Part shown: positions 24,891 to 36,047 of the stretch, piece by piece
Layout of the letters: every line of letters begins with the position of its first letter
Position numbering within the stretch: position 1 is the stretch's first letter
Notes under the pieces: generated by a model
Told to the model about the DNA's origin: nothing
What the model saw: the letters and a program-made list of their open reading frames with translations, nothing else
Database searches by the model: none
Translations under genes and position numbers: made by a program
Source of the DNA: Gnetum montanum
Lineage: Eukaryota > Streptophyta > Gnetopsida > Gnetales > Gnetaceae
Direction of reading: 5' to 3'
Assembly: GCA_015680685.1 (NCBI GenBank)
Contig: MNCI01010150.1
Location: forward strand, 41,523-103,522
DNA length: 62,000 nucleotides

Positions 24891-27560
24891 TTAATCCCAC
24901 CAAACAAAAAAAAAAAAGAGGAGTTATAGTTAAAGTAGATGACATATTTTTTGAGGATGAGATGCTCAATAATTGCTTATGAGATGATGTTGGATCTAGC
25001 TTTATCATCTATTTGCACCAAGGCTATTGCCATGTTATCCTTGGTCTATATCATCATGTAGATGGGTAGCTAGCATATGACATCCATGCATAATGGATCT
25101 TGATGTTTTTTCCTTTGAAAACTAAGCAGTTAGCCTCATATCATGGAGCATTAAGCATTGATGAGATTTCTTGGGCATGAGGCTAAATATCTGCTACTAC
25201 AGTGATGGCTTTGAGAATATCCTACAATGCTAAACGATGCTCCTTAGAGGATGAGATGAGTTCAAAGAGAAAGAGACTCATTTTCTTTAATTTCATTACT
25301 ACTATGATTTTAGACAAAGATTTACATTTAGGAGTTACATCCTTCATGGTTGGTGCTAGAGGAACTAATTCTTATGTAGGAGTAGTTAATGTAGTAGTAG
25401 AAATAAGAGGAGTTATGCTTAATGTATTCTAGAAAGAGGCCTTCTTATTTTGAATAGGTTGCTTATTTACCTATTCATTCCCCTTTGCTTTATCATTTGA
25501 TGCTACTTCCTTTTAATCTTTGGTAGGGATTTGGATGGGGGTATAGGAAGCAAAGGTAGTTCTTGTAACTTAGGTAAAGAAAAAAGGTGGGATGGTGGAG
25601 GAATAAGATATAATAAAATAGTGGGATAATCTAGAGACTTGGATGACAATGGTAAAGGTAACTAGTTTCTTAAAGGAGATAGAGGAAAATTAAATGTGGG
25701 GTTTGAATTCATATGAGCTTCATTGTATTGGGGTGTTATGTCAAGACAAATGAAGCTCTATGCAGGTTTTGGAATGATGATGCACTAGAATTATTTGAAG
25801 AAGGGTTAATATAAATGCTTGTTGGGTTTTAGCAAATGGGTAGATGATTAAAAATTACTTTGAGAGGAATCCATTTGAATGATAAAGGGAGTTTTGGAAT
25901 AGTTACCTTTGGATTTCATATAAAAAGTAGAGATCCTTCTTGAATGAGTATTTAATTGATCCTCTAAGATCTAAGTGTTTTGGTTGCTAGGTTGTACTAA
26001 AGTGTTGGAAACAATCTTCTATTTTCCACTATCACCTAGATGTTATTCTTGAGAGCATTTTAGTTATTAGTATTATTACCTATAGCCTCATGCTAATAAC
26101 AAAACTTATTAGGATTATATCACTTTGGGATAGGTTGATCTCCTTCTATTCATTGTGAAGGATTAATGATCAAAATTTGGAATCTTATAAATCATGTCCT
26201 TGTCTTCTGTAAGATATGTTTTAGGATGATGTACTTCTCCTTTAGCAACATGTTATACAATTGTTTGTAGGTCATTAAAAAATTATGATATTTTAAACTA
26301 TCCTTAGATGGCCTTATTTGTTGGCAACCATTTAAGAAATTTTTCCAAGAGTTATTGGGCTTTTGATTTATGTTTCTATTTCTACCATTATTTGATAATG
26401 AACTTGATGAAGATTAGTTCATCAAAATCATTGTTTATTCCATATTTTAAGAATATTTCTATTTTCTTATTACTTTATTCACCTTGTTTTGGAGGTTTAT
26501 CCATTTATGATCATTACATTGAACAATCACCTTCTTGATCTATTTTTTTGAAGTGATAGCATCATGGAAACTAAGTCACCTAGAATAGAGTAGCTTGCCC
26601 CTTATATAGTCATTAATGGTCTCTTTGAAAATTTCAGATAGCTGGTCATTAGGCAATGAATGAGTAAGCTTCATTGTGGCTAAAGTTCATTCAGAGATGA
26701 ACTTAGAGATAAACTCATTAGAAGCTTACTTTATTGTTAGGAGCTTTTTTGATGTTTCATATTTGATAAAGTTATATTTGAAACTCTCTGCAAAGGCTTT
26801 GAAAAGTTAGTTAAAGGAAGTAATGGATCCATGGGGAAGGTCTTTGTATCATTCTAGTGCTTTACTTCTTAGTCATTTTGAAAATCTCCTTAGAATGATA
26901 TGAGGGTAGTTAGACAATAACATAAACTTATTGCGAAAGATAATAATGTTGTTGGTAGGTTCAAATTCTCCATTTTACTTAGTAAAATTTGGTAGATATG
27001 CCCCTTTGGGAACTTAAGTAGTTAGGATAAATGAACTAATGAGATCAACATGAATATAAATAATAGAAATTGAAGGACTTATTCCATGTACTACTATGGT
27101 TTTTTATGTTTGATCCTCATTAGCTTGTAACCTAGATAATAAGTCTTGGAGAAAATGTATTAGTTTAGGTGGAATACTTGGGATACTTAAAATAGTAGAA
27201 TTAATCAGAATGGGATTATTAGTTAACAACAATGGCTTGGGAGATGCAATGACAAGCATGGAGATAAGTTGTGAAACATTATAGCAAAATGTGAGAGACA
27301 TTGTAGTGATACCTACTACTATTGGATAGATAATGTAATAAATAATGTTTGGAACAAGTTTAATAACAAATTAGGATTTTGTATCTGTACATGAGATGTT
27401 GGATTAATAGTGCTTGTTTTTGTAAATAAGCTATATGCTAGTGGTAAAGTTACCACTAGTGGGATAATAATAGCTAGAGTGATGGAAGTGGAAGCTAGAG
27501 GGTAGACTATTTGAGGAAGGTGCATAGAATACATGTTGGTGGAGTTTATTAGATTGACAT
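24890..27560 (-). pseudogene. gag: Ty3-type gag(-pro) relic
   Basis: Minus-strand translation of about 27010-26520 follows the Retrotrans_gag pattern: EFEPTNN, NKFMLLSNYPH, a YKDLPHGSITSF motif (the W-F/Y-x-x-L-x-x-x-SI-x-SF signature), FKAFAESFKYNF, then LPNDQLSEIFKETINDYI. Several TAA/TAG stops interrupt it. Upstream (27534-27104) are Pro/Ile-rich open pieces consistent with a Gag N-terminus. Downstream, near 25010-24900, VQIDDKARSNIIS could be a decayed aspartic protease active-site loop, but this is weak. It is on the opposite strand to the elements on both sides. No LTR was assigned. Confidence 0.55.
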
Positions 27561-28769
27561 GTTGAAGGATGGAGCTTTATAGTTACGTGATGGGCTCATA
27601 AAAGAGTTTTGTAGGCAATGAAGTATAAGGATTCTCATCCTCATCATTATCATAAATGCTAATATCACCATCCATGCTATGTTAGTTATAGATTTGATAA
27701 TTTCTATTGGAATTAATGTTGAGATATCTCACCAAGTAGTTAAACATGTTTTTTCTTTATTAGATTTCAATGATAGCTAGTATTTGAATATTGTCCTTGA
27801 TGACCATGTATTTTGGTAGTGCTATCCCCTCATATTGATCCATCTTAATAGGATGGTTGGAATTAGTTAGGAATGATTTTAAACCATTGCCAACCTCATA
27901 AATAGTCATTCTATGTAGTTAGTTTTTAGATAATGTGATTAACTTGTATTTGACACATGCAATTTTGTAGTAATGGTTGGTCATGGATGTTGTGAATGAT
28001 TAAACTTTCCACATATCCATTAGTTTATGGACTTAGAAAATTTGAGATGAATTAAATCCTTGGCTAGACATGATATTAAAGAGTACCTTCTACATATACT
28101 TGGATACAATGATCAAGTGTAAATGGAAGAAGAGTATAATATGTATAAAACCCAAGTAAAGGTGTTGAAAATATGAAATAATAAAAATTCTAGAAAACAC
28201 TTATGGGCTTTTAGGTAGTGGATCTATCACAATAAAAGATTTATTGGTCCTTGTGCTAATATAAAAAATGTTCCTATAGAATTGTTCTTTATATCAAAGA
28301 TTTATTGGTCCTTGTTACGATCCTATAAGAACACCTTCACAAATCAAATGTTAAATACCTAAGCCATAGTTCTAAATTATCTTTAGAATGATATAACCAT
28401 TAATATATCAATGATCATGAAATGAAGGGATACAAACCTCCAATCAAGTATAGATGTAGTCTATGAACTAAAACTAGAATCAATAGGGATATAGCTAAAT
28501 GAAGATAAAGTTAATGTTAAATTTGATGAAATATAAGTAATTTATGGTATTCTATAAGTAATATAAATAAGAAAAGATGCATTAAAATAAACAAGAGAAT
28601 GAAAAATTGATATGTGAGAAAGGGTTTAAGTTTTCTTCCTAATGAATGAAAATGCTCAATTAAATAAATAGAAAAAGTTTGCCTTCTAGGAAGGGCCAAA
28701 TGCTACAATGGTATGGAATACAGATTGTGGATTAAAAGTAATAATTGAAACTTATTTTGTTAGAAACCA
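27560..28769. other. unassigned AT-rich sequence with a short direct repeat
   Basis: No gene recognised. AAAGATTTATTGGTCCTTG occurs at 28235-28253 and again at 28296-28314. Confidence 0.4.
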
Positions 28770-29190
28770 ATGGATTTAAATACTAACATTTTATCTCTTA
28801 TGAATGTAAATATGAATAAAGGATTTGTCAATGCTATTTTGAAGCTATTCCAAGGTCAAAACAAGGTCGTTCCCATGAATTATCCCATAGGTGACATTGA
28901 CACTAGTCTTGGTAATGCTAGATCTATTCTAGGTGATACCAATACTAGCCTCGATGACACTAGCATTGGCATCAACATGTTGACATATGTTTTTGGTAAC
29001 ATAGATGCTAGGATTAAGCATGTAGACTATAGGTTACATTGAGATGACTATGAAGCATGTAGGTGATACAGTGGATAGAGATACTTGCTCTTTAGATCTC
29101 ATGAAATTTAAGTAATGTTATTAGATCTCATGAAATCAATCCAAAATTTGCATTTGAATGTTGTATTTATAGGGTTATGATTTCCAAAAT
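28770..29190 (+). pseudogene. short repeat-built open frame (28770-29042) and tail
   Basis: A 90-codon open frame has short Asp/Thr/Ser repeats (GDIDTSLG, GDTNTSLDD). The underlying DNA repeats a GGTGACACTAGT-like word. Similar words recur at 40320-41060 beside the inverted ORF2 relic, so this is probably element-derived low-complexity DNA rather than a host gene. Confidence 0.3.
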
Positions 29191-29201
29191 TCATTCAAAG
29201 T

Positions 29202-29296
29202 TGATGAGCCTCGATATCACGTACACAATATTGCATCCATGATATCACATCTACCACGTGATATCGTGTACATGATATCATGTCCTGCCTCATCTT
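29202..29296 (+). repeat. truncated second LTR start, U3 palindromes only
   Basis: TGATGAGCC at 29202 followed by GATATCACGTACACAATATT and related palindromic words looks like the first 95 bp of a related LTR. It directly abuts the TGATGAGTC start at 29297. Either a U3 duplication or a remnant of an older insertion at the same place. Confidence 0.5.
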
Positions 29297-29388
29297 TGAT
29301 GAGTCATGTTTTGGGTGACCGAAATATCGCGTACGTGATATCGCGGTCTTGATATCGCATATGCAATATCGCAGCTTGTTGCCAGTTC

Positions 29389-29396
29389 TATAAATA
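29389..29396 (+). promoter_or_regulatory. TATA box of the 5' LTR
   Basis: TATAAATA in context TTCTATAAATAAGAGG. The same box and context recur at 39063-39070 and, reversed, at 59769-59776; this conservation supports a real core promoter for the element's RNA. Confidence 0.7.
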
Positions 29397-29567
29397 AGAG
29401 GTGGCTCTCCCTTGTTTCGCATCCATATTTAGTCCCTTAGCAAAACTTTGGCAGTTTTATCCCTCCAGAGATAGAATTACTTTCCAGTATATGCCCGCAG
29501 TGTGGTGAATGTAATTGTACGGCATCCTTATTCGAGTGTGATGTACTTGGACACGCACATTACCAAA

Positions 29568-29573
29568 AATAAA
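29568..29573 (+). terminator. poly(A) signal in the 5' LTR
   Basis: AATAAA about 175 bp downstream of the TATA box, conserved in the 3' LTR (ACCAGAAATAAAGATC at about 39240). It would mark the end of the R region. Confidence 0.5.
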
Positions 29574-30117
29574 GATCGAGATTACTTCATCATTGCAACA
29601 TTCACTTAGTTTAATTATTTAATTAATCGTTATTTATCACTTTCCTAGTTAATCTCTCTCACCCTTATCTCATGTTAAAATGTGGAATGAGTACAACTTG
29701 ATTACGAGCATTTAAGTGTGACTACTTGCTAATCCAGTAGCATACCTAGGATCTGCGCTTGGTAATCCTAGTGGTAGTCATGCACGAAGTCCAAGATGTG
29801 TACAAATAATCAAGGAATGGATGCTCATCGCACTTAGGCTAGATTAGATTCTCTTACCCTCTCTCTCCTAGATTAGTTAATATTACTTTCTATTGCCTTT
29901 AGGAGTAGCATTAGATTAGAAACCCATCATACACCTCACTTTGGACTAAACCATAGATGACAAAGCTAATATTAGTCTAGGTGGGAAGATAGAGAACTAT
30001 GACCTAAGGCTAACTGTCTAGATACCATAACTAGTCCGTCTACAGAGTTCAACTGGATTGCACGTGTAATGCTCGTATTCGTATGGTTGAGTGTAGGGAT
30101 ACCTCGCCACTCATTAT

Positions 30118-30136
30118 TGGTGCCATTGCCGGGGAC
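30118..30136 (+). promoter_or_regulatory. primer-binding site for tRNA-Asp
   Basis: TGGTGCCATTGCCGGGGAC differs from the complement of the plant tRNA-Asp 3' end (TGGCGCCGTTGCCGGGG) at two positions, one C-to-T and one G-to-A at CpG sites. It lies 1-2 bp after the LTR. This primer is typical of Athila and Tat type Ty3 elements. Confidence 0.8.
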
Positions 30137-30257
30137 GATGCTAGTTACCTATATTAGTTATATCATACAAGGTCACTGTAAAGGAATTAATGATATATCT
30201 TTTAGAAAGAAATAATTATAAAAAGTCACACATAAATTCACACAAAACTTCACAACA

Positions 30258-32106
30258 ATGCCTCTCTTACAAGATTACAATAATGCCACACTTAGTGAGG
30301 AAGTTCATTGGAGAACCAATGAACTATATGACAATGAAGATTGGAGTACACAACCTAAAGTGGGGGTTTCTTATAAACATGAACAAAAGCAACGTCATCC
30401 CAAAACATGAAAGCATAACTTACCCGATGACAATGAACCCCTACTGGCCACTACAAGCCTAATGCAAATACAAGAGGCTATTCAAATATCACGTAGGCAT
30501 CATAAAGAGAGTTGTCTACCCAGGCTCGATTTAAACAACTTTCCTAAATTTTCAAGATGCTATGACTTAGATCTGCATCAACATTTACAAACCTTCTATG
30601 ATGCCTGCACATGGAATAACATTGATAACGGGTGGAAAAAACTTAAGCTCTTCCCTATGACACTCGTTGACCAAGAAAAAGTATGGTATAGATCATTAAA
30701 ACCAAATTCAATATGACACTGGTCAACAATGATAGACATCTTTAACAAAAAATATCAAACCTATGCAAGAGTGTTAGCCTTGAGAAAACAAATCCAAGGA
30801 TGGAAAAAAGCACAACATGAACCCTTGGACATGGCCTTAGAAAGATATTATTCACTGTTAAACAACTGTCTAGGCCATGGGTTTTCCAAGGAAAGGCTAA
30901 TGTACCATATCATTGATGGGCTTTGTGATGCAACCAGAGAACCCTTAGGGATGTATGCCCAAGGCCAATTATATGAACTACGAACTCATCAAGTCTAGGA
31001 TCTTATTAAGTGGGTAGCAAAAGAAGAAGGAGAATTGGCTAGATGGGAGAGTGTTGAAAAACATCAATGGGACCAAAATTTCAACTTAACAAAGGTCCAT
31101 GATCATAAAAAGGAGAAATCAACCAATCTCAAGGTGGAAACATCATCTTTGCCAACACAACAAACATTAGAAGAAATCGAGAAAAAGATCAATAAGATGT
31201 TGGAATGGACGTATCAAAAGTGTGGAGAATTTATTAACATTATTGGAGATAGAGTTTTAATAGCCCAAGAAGCAGGACAAAACCTTAGACATCGGAAAGA
31301 AGGGATAAGGAAAATAAGAGCTCAACTGCCAATCATATGTATGAATGCAACATATGCCTATANATCCTTCATATCATCTGAATCCAAATGCTTATCTTGT
31401 TCAACACCCTATTTCTCCAACTAGGCTAACGCACTTTATCTCACCACAGTACCATTCTCCTGAATACTATCAGCCCATACCTTCAACACAACCACCACCT
31501 TGTGCACCTTATACTCCTCCTAACTTTCAACATTCTCATCCTTTCCCTTCTTCCATAGTTCCACCAACTATTCCTAAGGTACCTGCACCACAACAACAAC
31601 CCACGAACATCACTTGTGCTACTACTTACAACAACAGTGAGAAACCTCAGCAACATCAAAAGTGCCCCTTCTTTAAACATGGCAATAAGAAGGGACAACA
31701 CAATTCTGAGGCCACTGCATCCTCCAAATTATCACAAGTCCCACACTATGGTACACCCTTATCTTTGAACCCAATGCCTCATGTAACTCCATCAGGGCCA
31801 CCAACTAACACTCCAACAACCATACAACCCAATGAACACAATCATGGAAGGCAACCCCCCAATCCTTTCATACCATCTAATGGTCACAAATAGCATAGTG
31901 GGTCAACTCGTTATCTGGGAACTACATCATATAAATTGCCCCACTATGCTCACTATAATCAAGTGTGTGAACCCTGATGGGGTAAGTATGGCCAAGCCCC
32001 AATACTTCCAACATGCAAGGATCCTCATCTTCCATTTATTAATCCTTGTCATCTTCAACCATTTAGTTATGGGGGATACCCCCATTCTAATAACAAGCAG
32101 GATTAA
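30258..32106 (+). pseudogene. gag: Gag of the non-autonomous element
   Basis: From ATG 30258 one frame runs to about 31424 with few stops, then continues one frame over to stop 32104-32106, about 616 codons. The unknown base at 31363 sits at the frame change. Residues about 90-250 follow the Retrotrans_gag fold: LDLNNFPKFS, LQTFYDACTWNN, KLFPMTLVDQEKVWYRSL, IDIFNKKYQTY, LERYYSLLNNCLGHGF, HIIDGLCDATREPL. The C-terminal third is Pro/Gln/His-rich. Only an imperfect CPFFKHGNKKG is present where a zinc knuckle might be, so CCHC is absent or lost. The start is supported by the equivalent ATG at 56226 in the second copy. Gag would form the virus-like particle. No pro-pol follows. Confidence 0.75.
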
Positions 32107-33478
32107 TAAATATTTTTCAGTTTTCTTTAATTTTTACAGTTTTTGTTTTCCAGTTATTTTTTATTTTTCAAATTTTTGTTTTATCTTTTTATCTTTTTGT
32201 GTTTTTGTCTTTTTACATTTTTGTAAGTAATCTCGTCTATGAATAAACCACTCATGTGGATCGTTGGTTGAGGTGTGTTTTATGTTATCGTGTCTCAAGT
32301 GATCAATTATGTGGACAGTGAGCCCATTACATCCACTTATCCATTCTACAAATAAGAGGTTCTATTTGAGGGAACAGTGATATTCTTAACATTCTAAAAA
32401 CTTAAAATTAATTTTGTGTTCATTGTACCCAAAATGAAGAATGATGGACCAAGAGGGAATGATTAGGGTGTGACATCAAGGGGACTTGTAGATTCTCTTT
32501 GGTAACAACTATGGGTGTTATCATGCAACATGGTTATGCTAAGATCCTTGTAGATCTAATGAAAAATGGAAGTAAGAGTAATCAAAAGGGCACTTAAAAA
32601 TCCAATGTTGTTCTAGGGGGTCCCACTGGAAAGACATGTACCCATGCCTAAAGGTTGGAAGCTTCTTTGGATTTAGTATTCAAAAAGAAAGAAGAAGAAA
32701 GAGAAAAAAAAAGAAAAACAAAGTGCCACAGAAAAAATCACTCCTCCCTTGAACAAAACACCAAGTGATCGTACGCATTGTTGTTGTGGTACTTTCATAG
32801 TTGTTCATCATGGGATGAAACAATATGATGTCACTGGTCAGAGGAACAGACTTGGTCCTAATCTTGGAATGATGGGTTAATGACACCTTAATCATGCTTT
32901 ACACACAGGATTCAATGTGCCATGGGTCAGTTACCTCATATCCCAATCTATATGATCCCTTTCTATAGTTTGTCTCATCTCACTGTTCGTGTAATTGTAG
33001 CTCATGTTCCATGTAGCATAGAATTTTCATCTCATTACAGTGATAATTACATGTGTGTGTTTTGTGGAGTTAGTGACAATTACATTTAACCCTTTTAGTG
33101 CCCACAGACACTTTAAGTGTGGTTACACAAGGGCATTATAGGTTAGAACCTACTTTGGGGAGGATCCACTTGTGTAATTTTTTGTAATTCTCACTTATGA
33201 CATAGCTCACACACACCATTTCTTACCCTCAACATAATTTTTCATAATGCTCATTCCCTACTATTATCCCTCTAAATTTCAATGTTCCGATGTACCATTA
33301 CATACCCTTTTTCTTACCACCCAATGTTTTATTGATAAAATCCACACCATCATCATTAATTGTGCCTTTCGAATTAATGAAATTACCCTAGAACCCCTTC
33401 ATAATAGCCCAATATCCTCAGCTTACAACATTAATTTTGAAAAATCCTTTAAAATTTTGGTATTTTGTTGTGCCTCAT
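32107..33478 (+). mobile_element. noncoding spacer of the element
   Basis: It starts with a T-rich tract (32110-32225) matched by another after gag of the second copy (59040-59180). Around 32400-32660 the words GGACCAAGAGGGAATG, GTGTGACATCAAG and ACATGTACCCATGCCTAAAG recur at 60085-60320 in the second copy. It is therefore an inherited noncoding part, not random insertion. No ORF of note. Confidence 0.55.
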
Positions 33479-33560
33479 ATCGCGTCAAATGTGATATCGC
33501 GTACACAATGTATCGTACACGATATCGTGTCACTGCAACCTATAAATAGGTGATCCCCCG
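33479..33560 (+). promoter_or_regulatory. U3-like internal promoter block
   Basis: ATATCGCGTCAAATGTGATATCG and related words, then CCTATAAATAGG with TATAAATA at 33541-33548. It has the same makeup as the U3 and TATA of the flanking LTRs but lies in mid-element, ahead of ORF2, and is followed by a different leader (CACATGGGGGAG). It could drive an ORF2 transcript or be a relic of a second LTR. Confidence 0.5.
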
Positions 33561-34414
33561 CAACACTTAGCATCATTTTTTCCATTCACATGGGGGAGTT
33601 TTTGAATTTTTTCACTATGACTTGCGATTGAGTGACCCTTGCTTTTCTAACTATATCTTGCTCGCTGGTACTCCGATTTTAATTTTATCTGAACCTACTT
33701 GAACCCGGAATGTTCAACTTAGTTGTAGGGAGGGACATCTGCCGAAAAGTGTACCATCCGAAATCGTCAGTCTCCGGCTGGAAGGAAACAGAAACTAGGG
33801 GATCACCAGACATGCATAGAAGACCCTACCTTCGCCTGAGGGCAAGCTGGAATGAACGAAGGTAGAGTACCTTGGATGGTCTGCACGCGGATCAGGCAAG
33901 GATTTCCCCAAACGTACACTAAGGTGCTATACACTGGGTTATACGTGAACGGTGTAATAGGCATAAAATAGAGCGTAAACAGCGTAACTAATGCAAACGA
34001 AGCATAAATGTAAAAGAGCATAAACAGAATACATACAAGAATTAATGCAAACTGTAACAGATTTTGGGAAGAAAATGTAACAATGGCATTTCAAAATGAG
34101 AGTTACAATGCACCGGTCTAACACAGTTGTGGCTTTGACACAAGGCGGACGAATAGCCCCGGTGGATGTAGGGAGGATTGATGACTGGTTCAAACTGTAG
34201 GCACAGCGTAGAGGCTATATGCTCAGCGTACAGGGTTGTCCAGCGTACAAGGTTCGCTACTCTGGTTCTTAGCATCTCTGTTTTTCTCTATGTTTCTTGC
34301 TCAAAATTGCCCACCCCGATCTAATGAAAAATTGGGATTTTTATAAAGGTTTAGACGTTAGACTCGGGTTGGGTGACACGTGGCGCATTGACTGGGTGCA
34401 AAAGAAAATTACAA
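33561..34414 (+). other. leader between internal promoter and arrays
   Basis: No coding signal. CAGCGTACAGGGTTG words from about 34205 foreshadow the array that follows. Minus-strand open frames at 33803-34275 are incidental. Confidence 0.4.
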
Positions 34415-34832
34415 CTGTACAGCGTATGGCATGCCAGCGTACAACATGCCAGCGTATAGGATGCCAACGTAGAGCATGCCAGAGTACATGCATGCCAGCG
34501 TACATGATGTCAGTGTAGAGCATGCCAGTGTACATACATGCCAGCGTACAGGATGCCAGCGTAGAGCATGCCAGCATACATGCATGCCAGCGTACAGGAT
34601 GCCAGCATACAGGATGTTAGCGTACAGCATGCCAGCATACAGGATGCCAGCGTAGAGCATGCCAACGTAGAGCATGCCAGCGTACATGCATGCCAGCGTA
34701 CAGGATGCCATCGTAGAGCATGCCAACATACATGCATGCCAACGTACAGGATGCCAGCGTAGAGCATGCCAGCGTACATGCATGCCAACATATAGGATGC
34801 CAGCGTACACCAAAAATGTACCCAGCATACAC
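34415..34832 (+). repeat. tandem array of 15-16-bp units (ATGCCAGCGTACAGG)
   Basis: About 27 units of GCCAGCGTACAGGAT, GCCAGCGTAGAGCAT and GCCAGCGTACATGCAT types alternate, giving a higher-order period near 46 bp. The unit spacing keeps frames open on both strands and produces several spurious repeat ORFs. Confidence 0.9.
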
Positions 34833-34849
34833 ACATGAAAATGCTTCAT

Positions 34850-35530
34850 TTTAAGGTCAAAACTTGATTTTTGAGTACCTGAGAGATACTGGGGACCCTG
34901 AGGAAGGTCCTGGGGGTCTAAGACGCTCAGTTTTGGCATGTTTTGACTCATTTTTGGGGCCCAAAAGTCTCTCTACGTTGGCAGCACCCTGGGCGTATAC
35001 GCTGGGCGTAGAGGAATGAAAGACCATCATTTGGAGCCCAAAATTTGATTTTCAAGTGCCTGAGAGCTACTGGGGACCCTGGGGAAGGTCCTGGGGGGTC
35101 CAGACGCTTAGTTCTGGCATGTTTTGACTCATTTTTGGGGCCTAAAAGTCTCTCTACGCTGGCTGCACCCTGGGCGTAGAGGAATGAAAGACCATCATTT
35201 GGAGCCCAAAATTTGATTTTCAAGTGTCTAAGAGCTACTAGAGACCCTAGGGAAGGTCCTGGGGGGTCTAGATGCTCAGTTCTGGTATATTTTGACTCAT
35301 TTTTGGGGCCCAAAAGTCTCTCTACGCTGGCTGTACCATGGGCGTATACGCTGGGCGTAGAGGAATGAAAGACCATCATTTGGAGCCCAAAATTTAACTT
35401 TCAAGTACCTGAGAGCTGCTAGGGACCCTAGGGAAGGCCCTGGGGGGTCCAGATGCTCAGTTCTGGCATGTTTTGACTCATTTCTGGGGCCCAAAAGTTG
35501 CTGTACGCTGGGCTCTACGCTGGGCATGTA
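34850..35530 (+). repeat. four tandem units of about 165-180 bp
   Basis: Units begin AAATTTGATTTTCAAGTGCC or similar at about 34858, 35039, 35207 and 35387. Each contains CTGGGGACCCT, GGAAGGTCCTGGGGGGTC, TTTTGACTCATTTTTGGGGC, then CTCTACGCTGG and GGGCGTAGAGG. Units 1-3 differ in the length of the ACGCTGGGCGTA segment. Copies are similar, so the expansion is fairly recent. The minus-strand open frames here (34948-35527) are products of the repetition. Confidence 0.9.
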
Positions 35531-35548
35531 TAGGCCAGCGTACAGGAT

Positions 35549-36047
35549 GCATACTTAGTGAAATCCAAGTATTTTGAGCTTAAGATTTGCCAAGTTTGAT
35601 GCCAGATGTCATCGTAGTCTTCTATGGGTCCTAGGGAACCATTTCTTACTCAGTTTGACTGTGTTTGAAGCTACTTGTAAGGTCCTCAAGCTTCAGTCAT
35701 GCTGGGGAGCATCATGACTTAGCTCGATTCTTGTTGGAGAAGTACGAAGCTCAGAATTTTGTGGTGTTTCAAAAAGCACCTAGCATTTTTGGAATTTATC
35801 ATCACCTAGAGGACATCATTTAGGGTAATTAACTATAACACTTAGAATAATTGTGCCTCAAAATCATTTAATCCCTAGGTATACCGAGAAACTAAAAATT
35901 GGAAACCACCTAAGTCACAGGACTCATTATTACATTTTTTCAGGAAATATCACACGTGATAAAATACAATCATTAATTAAGGCAAGCAGTAAGGTATAAC
36001 TCAATTTCAAAAACAACCTTACTAACTCTTGACCCGTGTGATTGTAG
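35549..36047 (+). other. leader of ORF2 with splice acceptor
   Basis: Noncoding. It ends TGTGATTGTAG directly before ATG 36048, a good plant 3' splice site (AG at 36046-36047). This would let ORF2 be made from a spliced RNA, as known for env-like ORFs of plant retroelements. No donor was assigned. Confidence 0.4.

Larger units (their letters stand above)
29297..30116 (+). mobile_element. 5' LTR
   Basis: It starts TGATGAGTCATG, ends ACTCATTA (CA expected), about 820 bp. U3 holds palindromic ATATCGCGTACGTGATATCG words, then TATAAATA. The poly(A) signal is at 29568. The second half contains the shared tail words CTAGGATC, GGTGGGAAGA and GTATGGTTGAGTGTAGGGAT. The same LTR recurs at 38999 and, reversed, at 59233-59886. 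Confidence 0.75.

Noticed and set aside
31660-31700. Gag zinc knuckle
   Set aside because: Only one Cys and one His are present in CPFFKHGNKKG; the CCHC spacing is not met.
31483-31701. Minus-strand open frame in gag
   Set aside because: Shadow of the Pro/Gln-rich part of gag.
34415-34832. CRISPR-like regular repeats
   Set aside because: Units are contiguous without unique spacers, and the context is a plant retrotransposon.
34409-35527. Several long repeat-rich open frames on both strands
   Set aside because: They arise from tandem repetition in 34415-34832 and 34850-35530; overlapping frames are open on both strands, as expected for repeats and not for genes.
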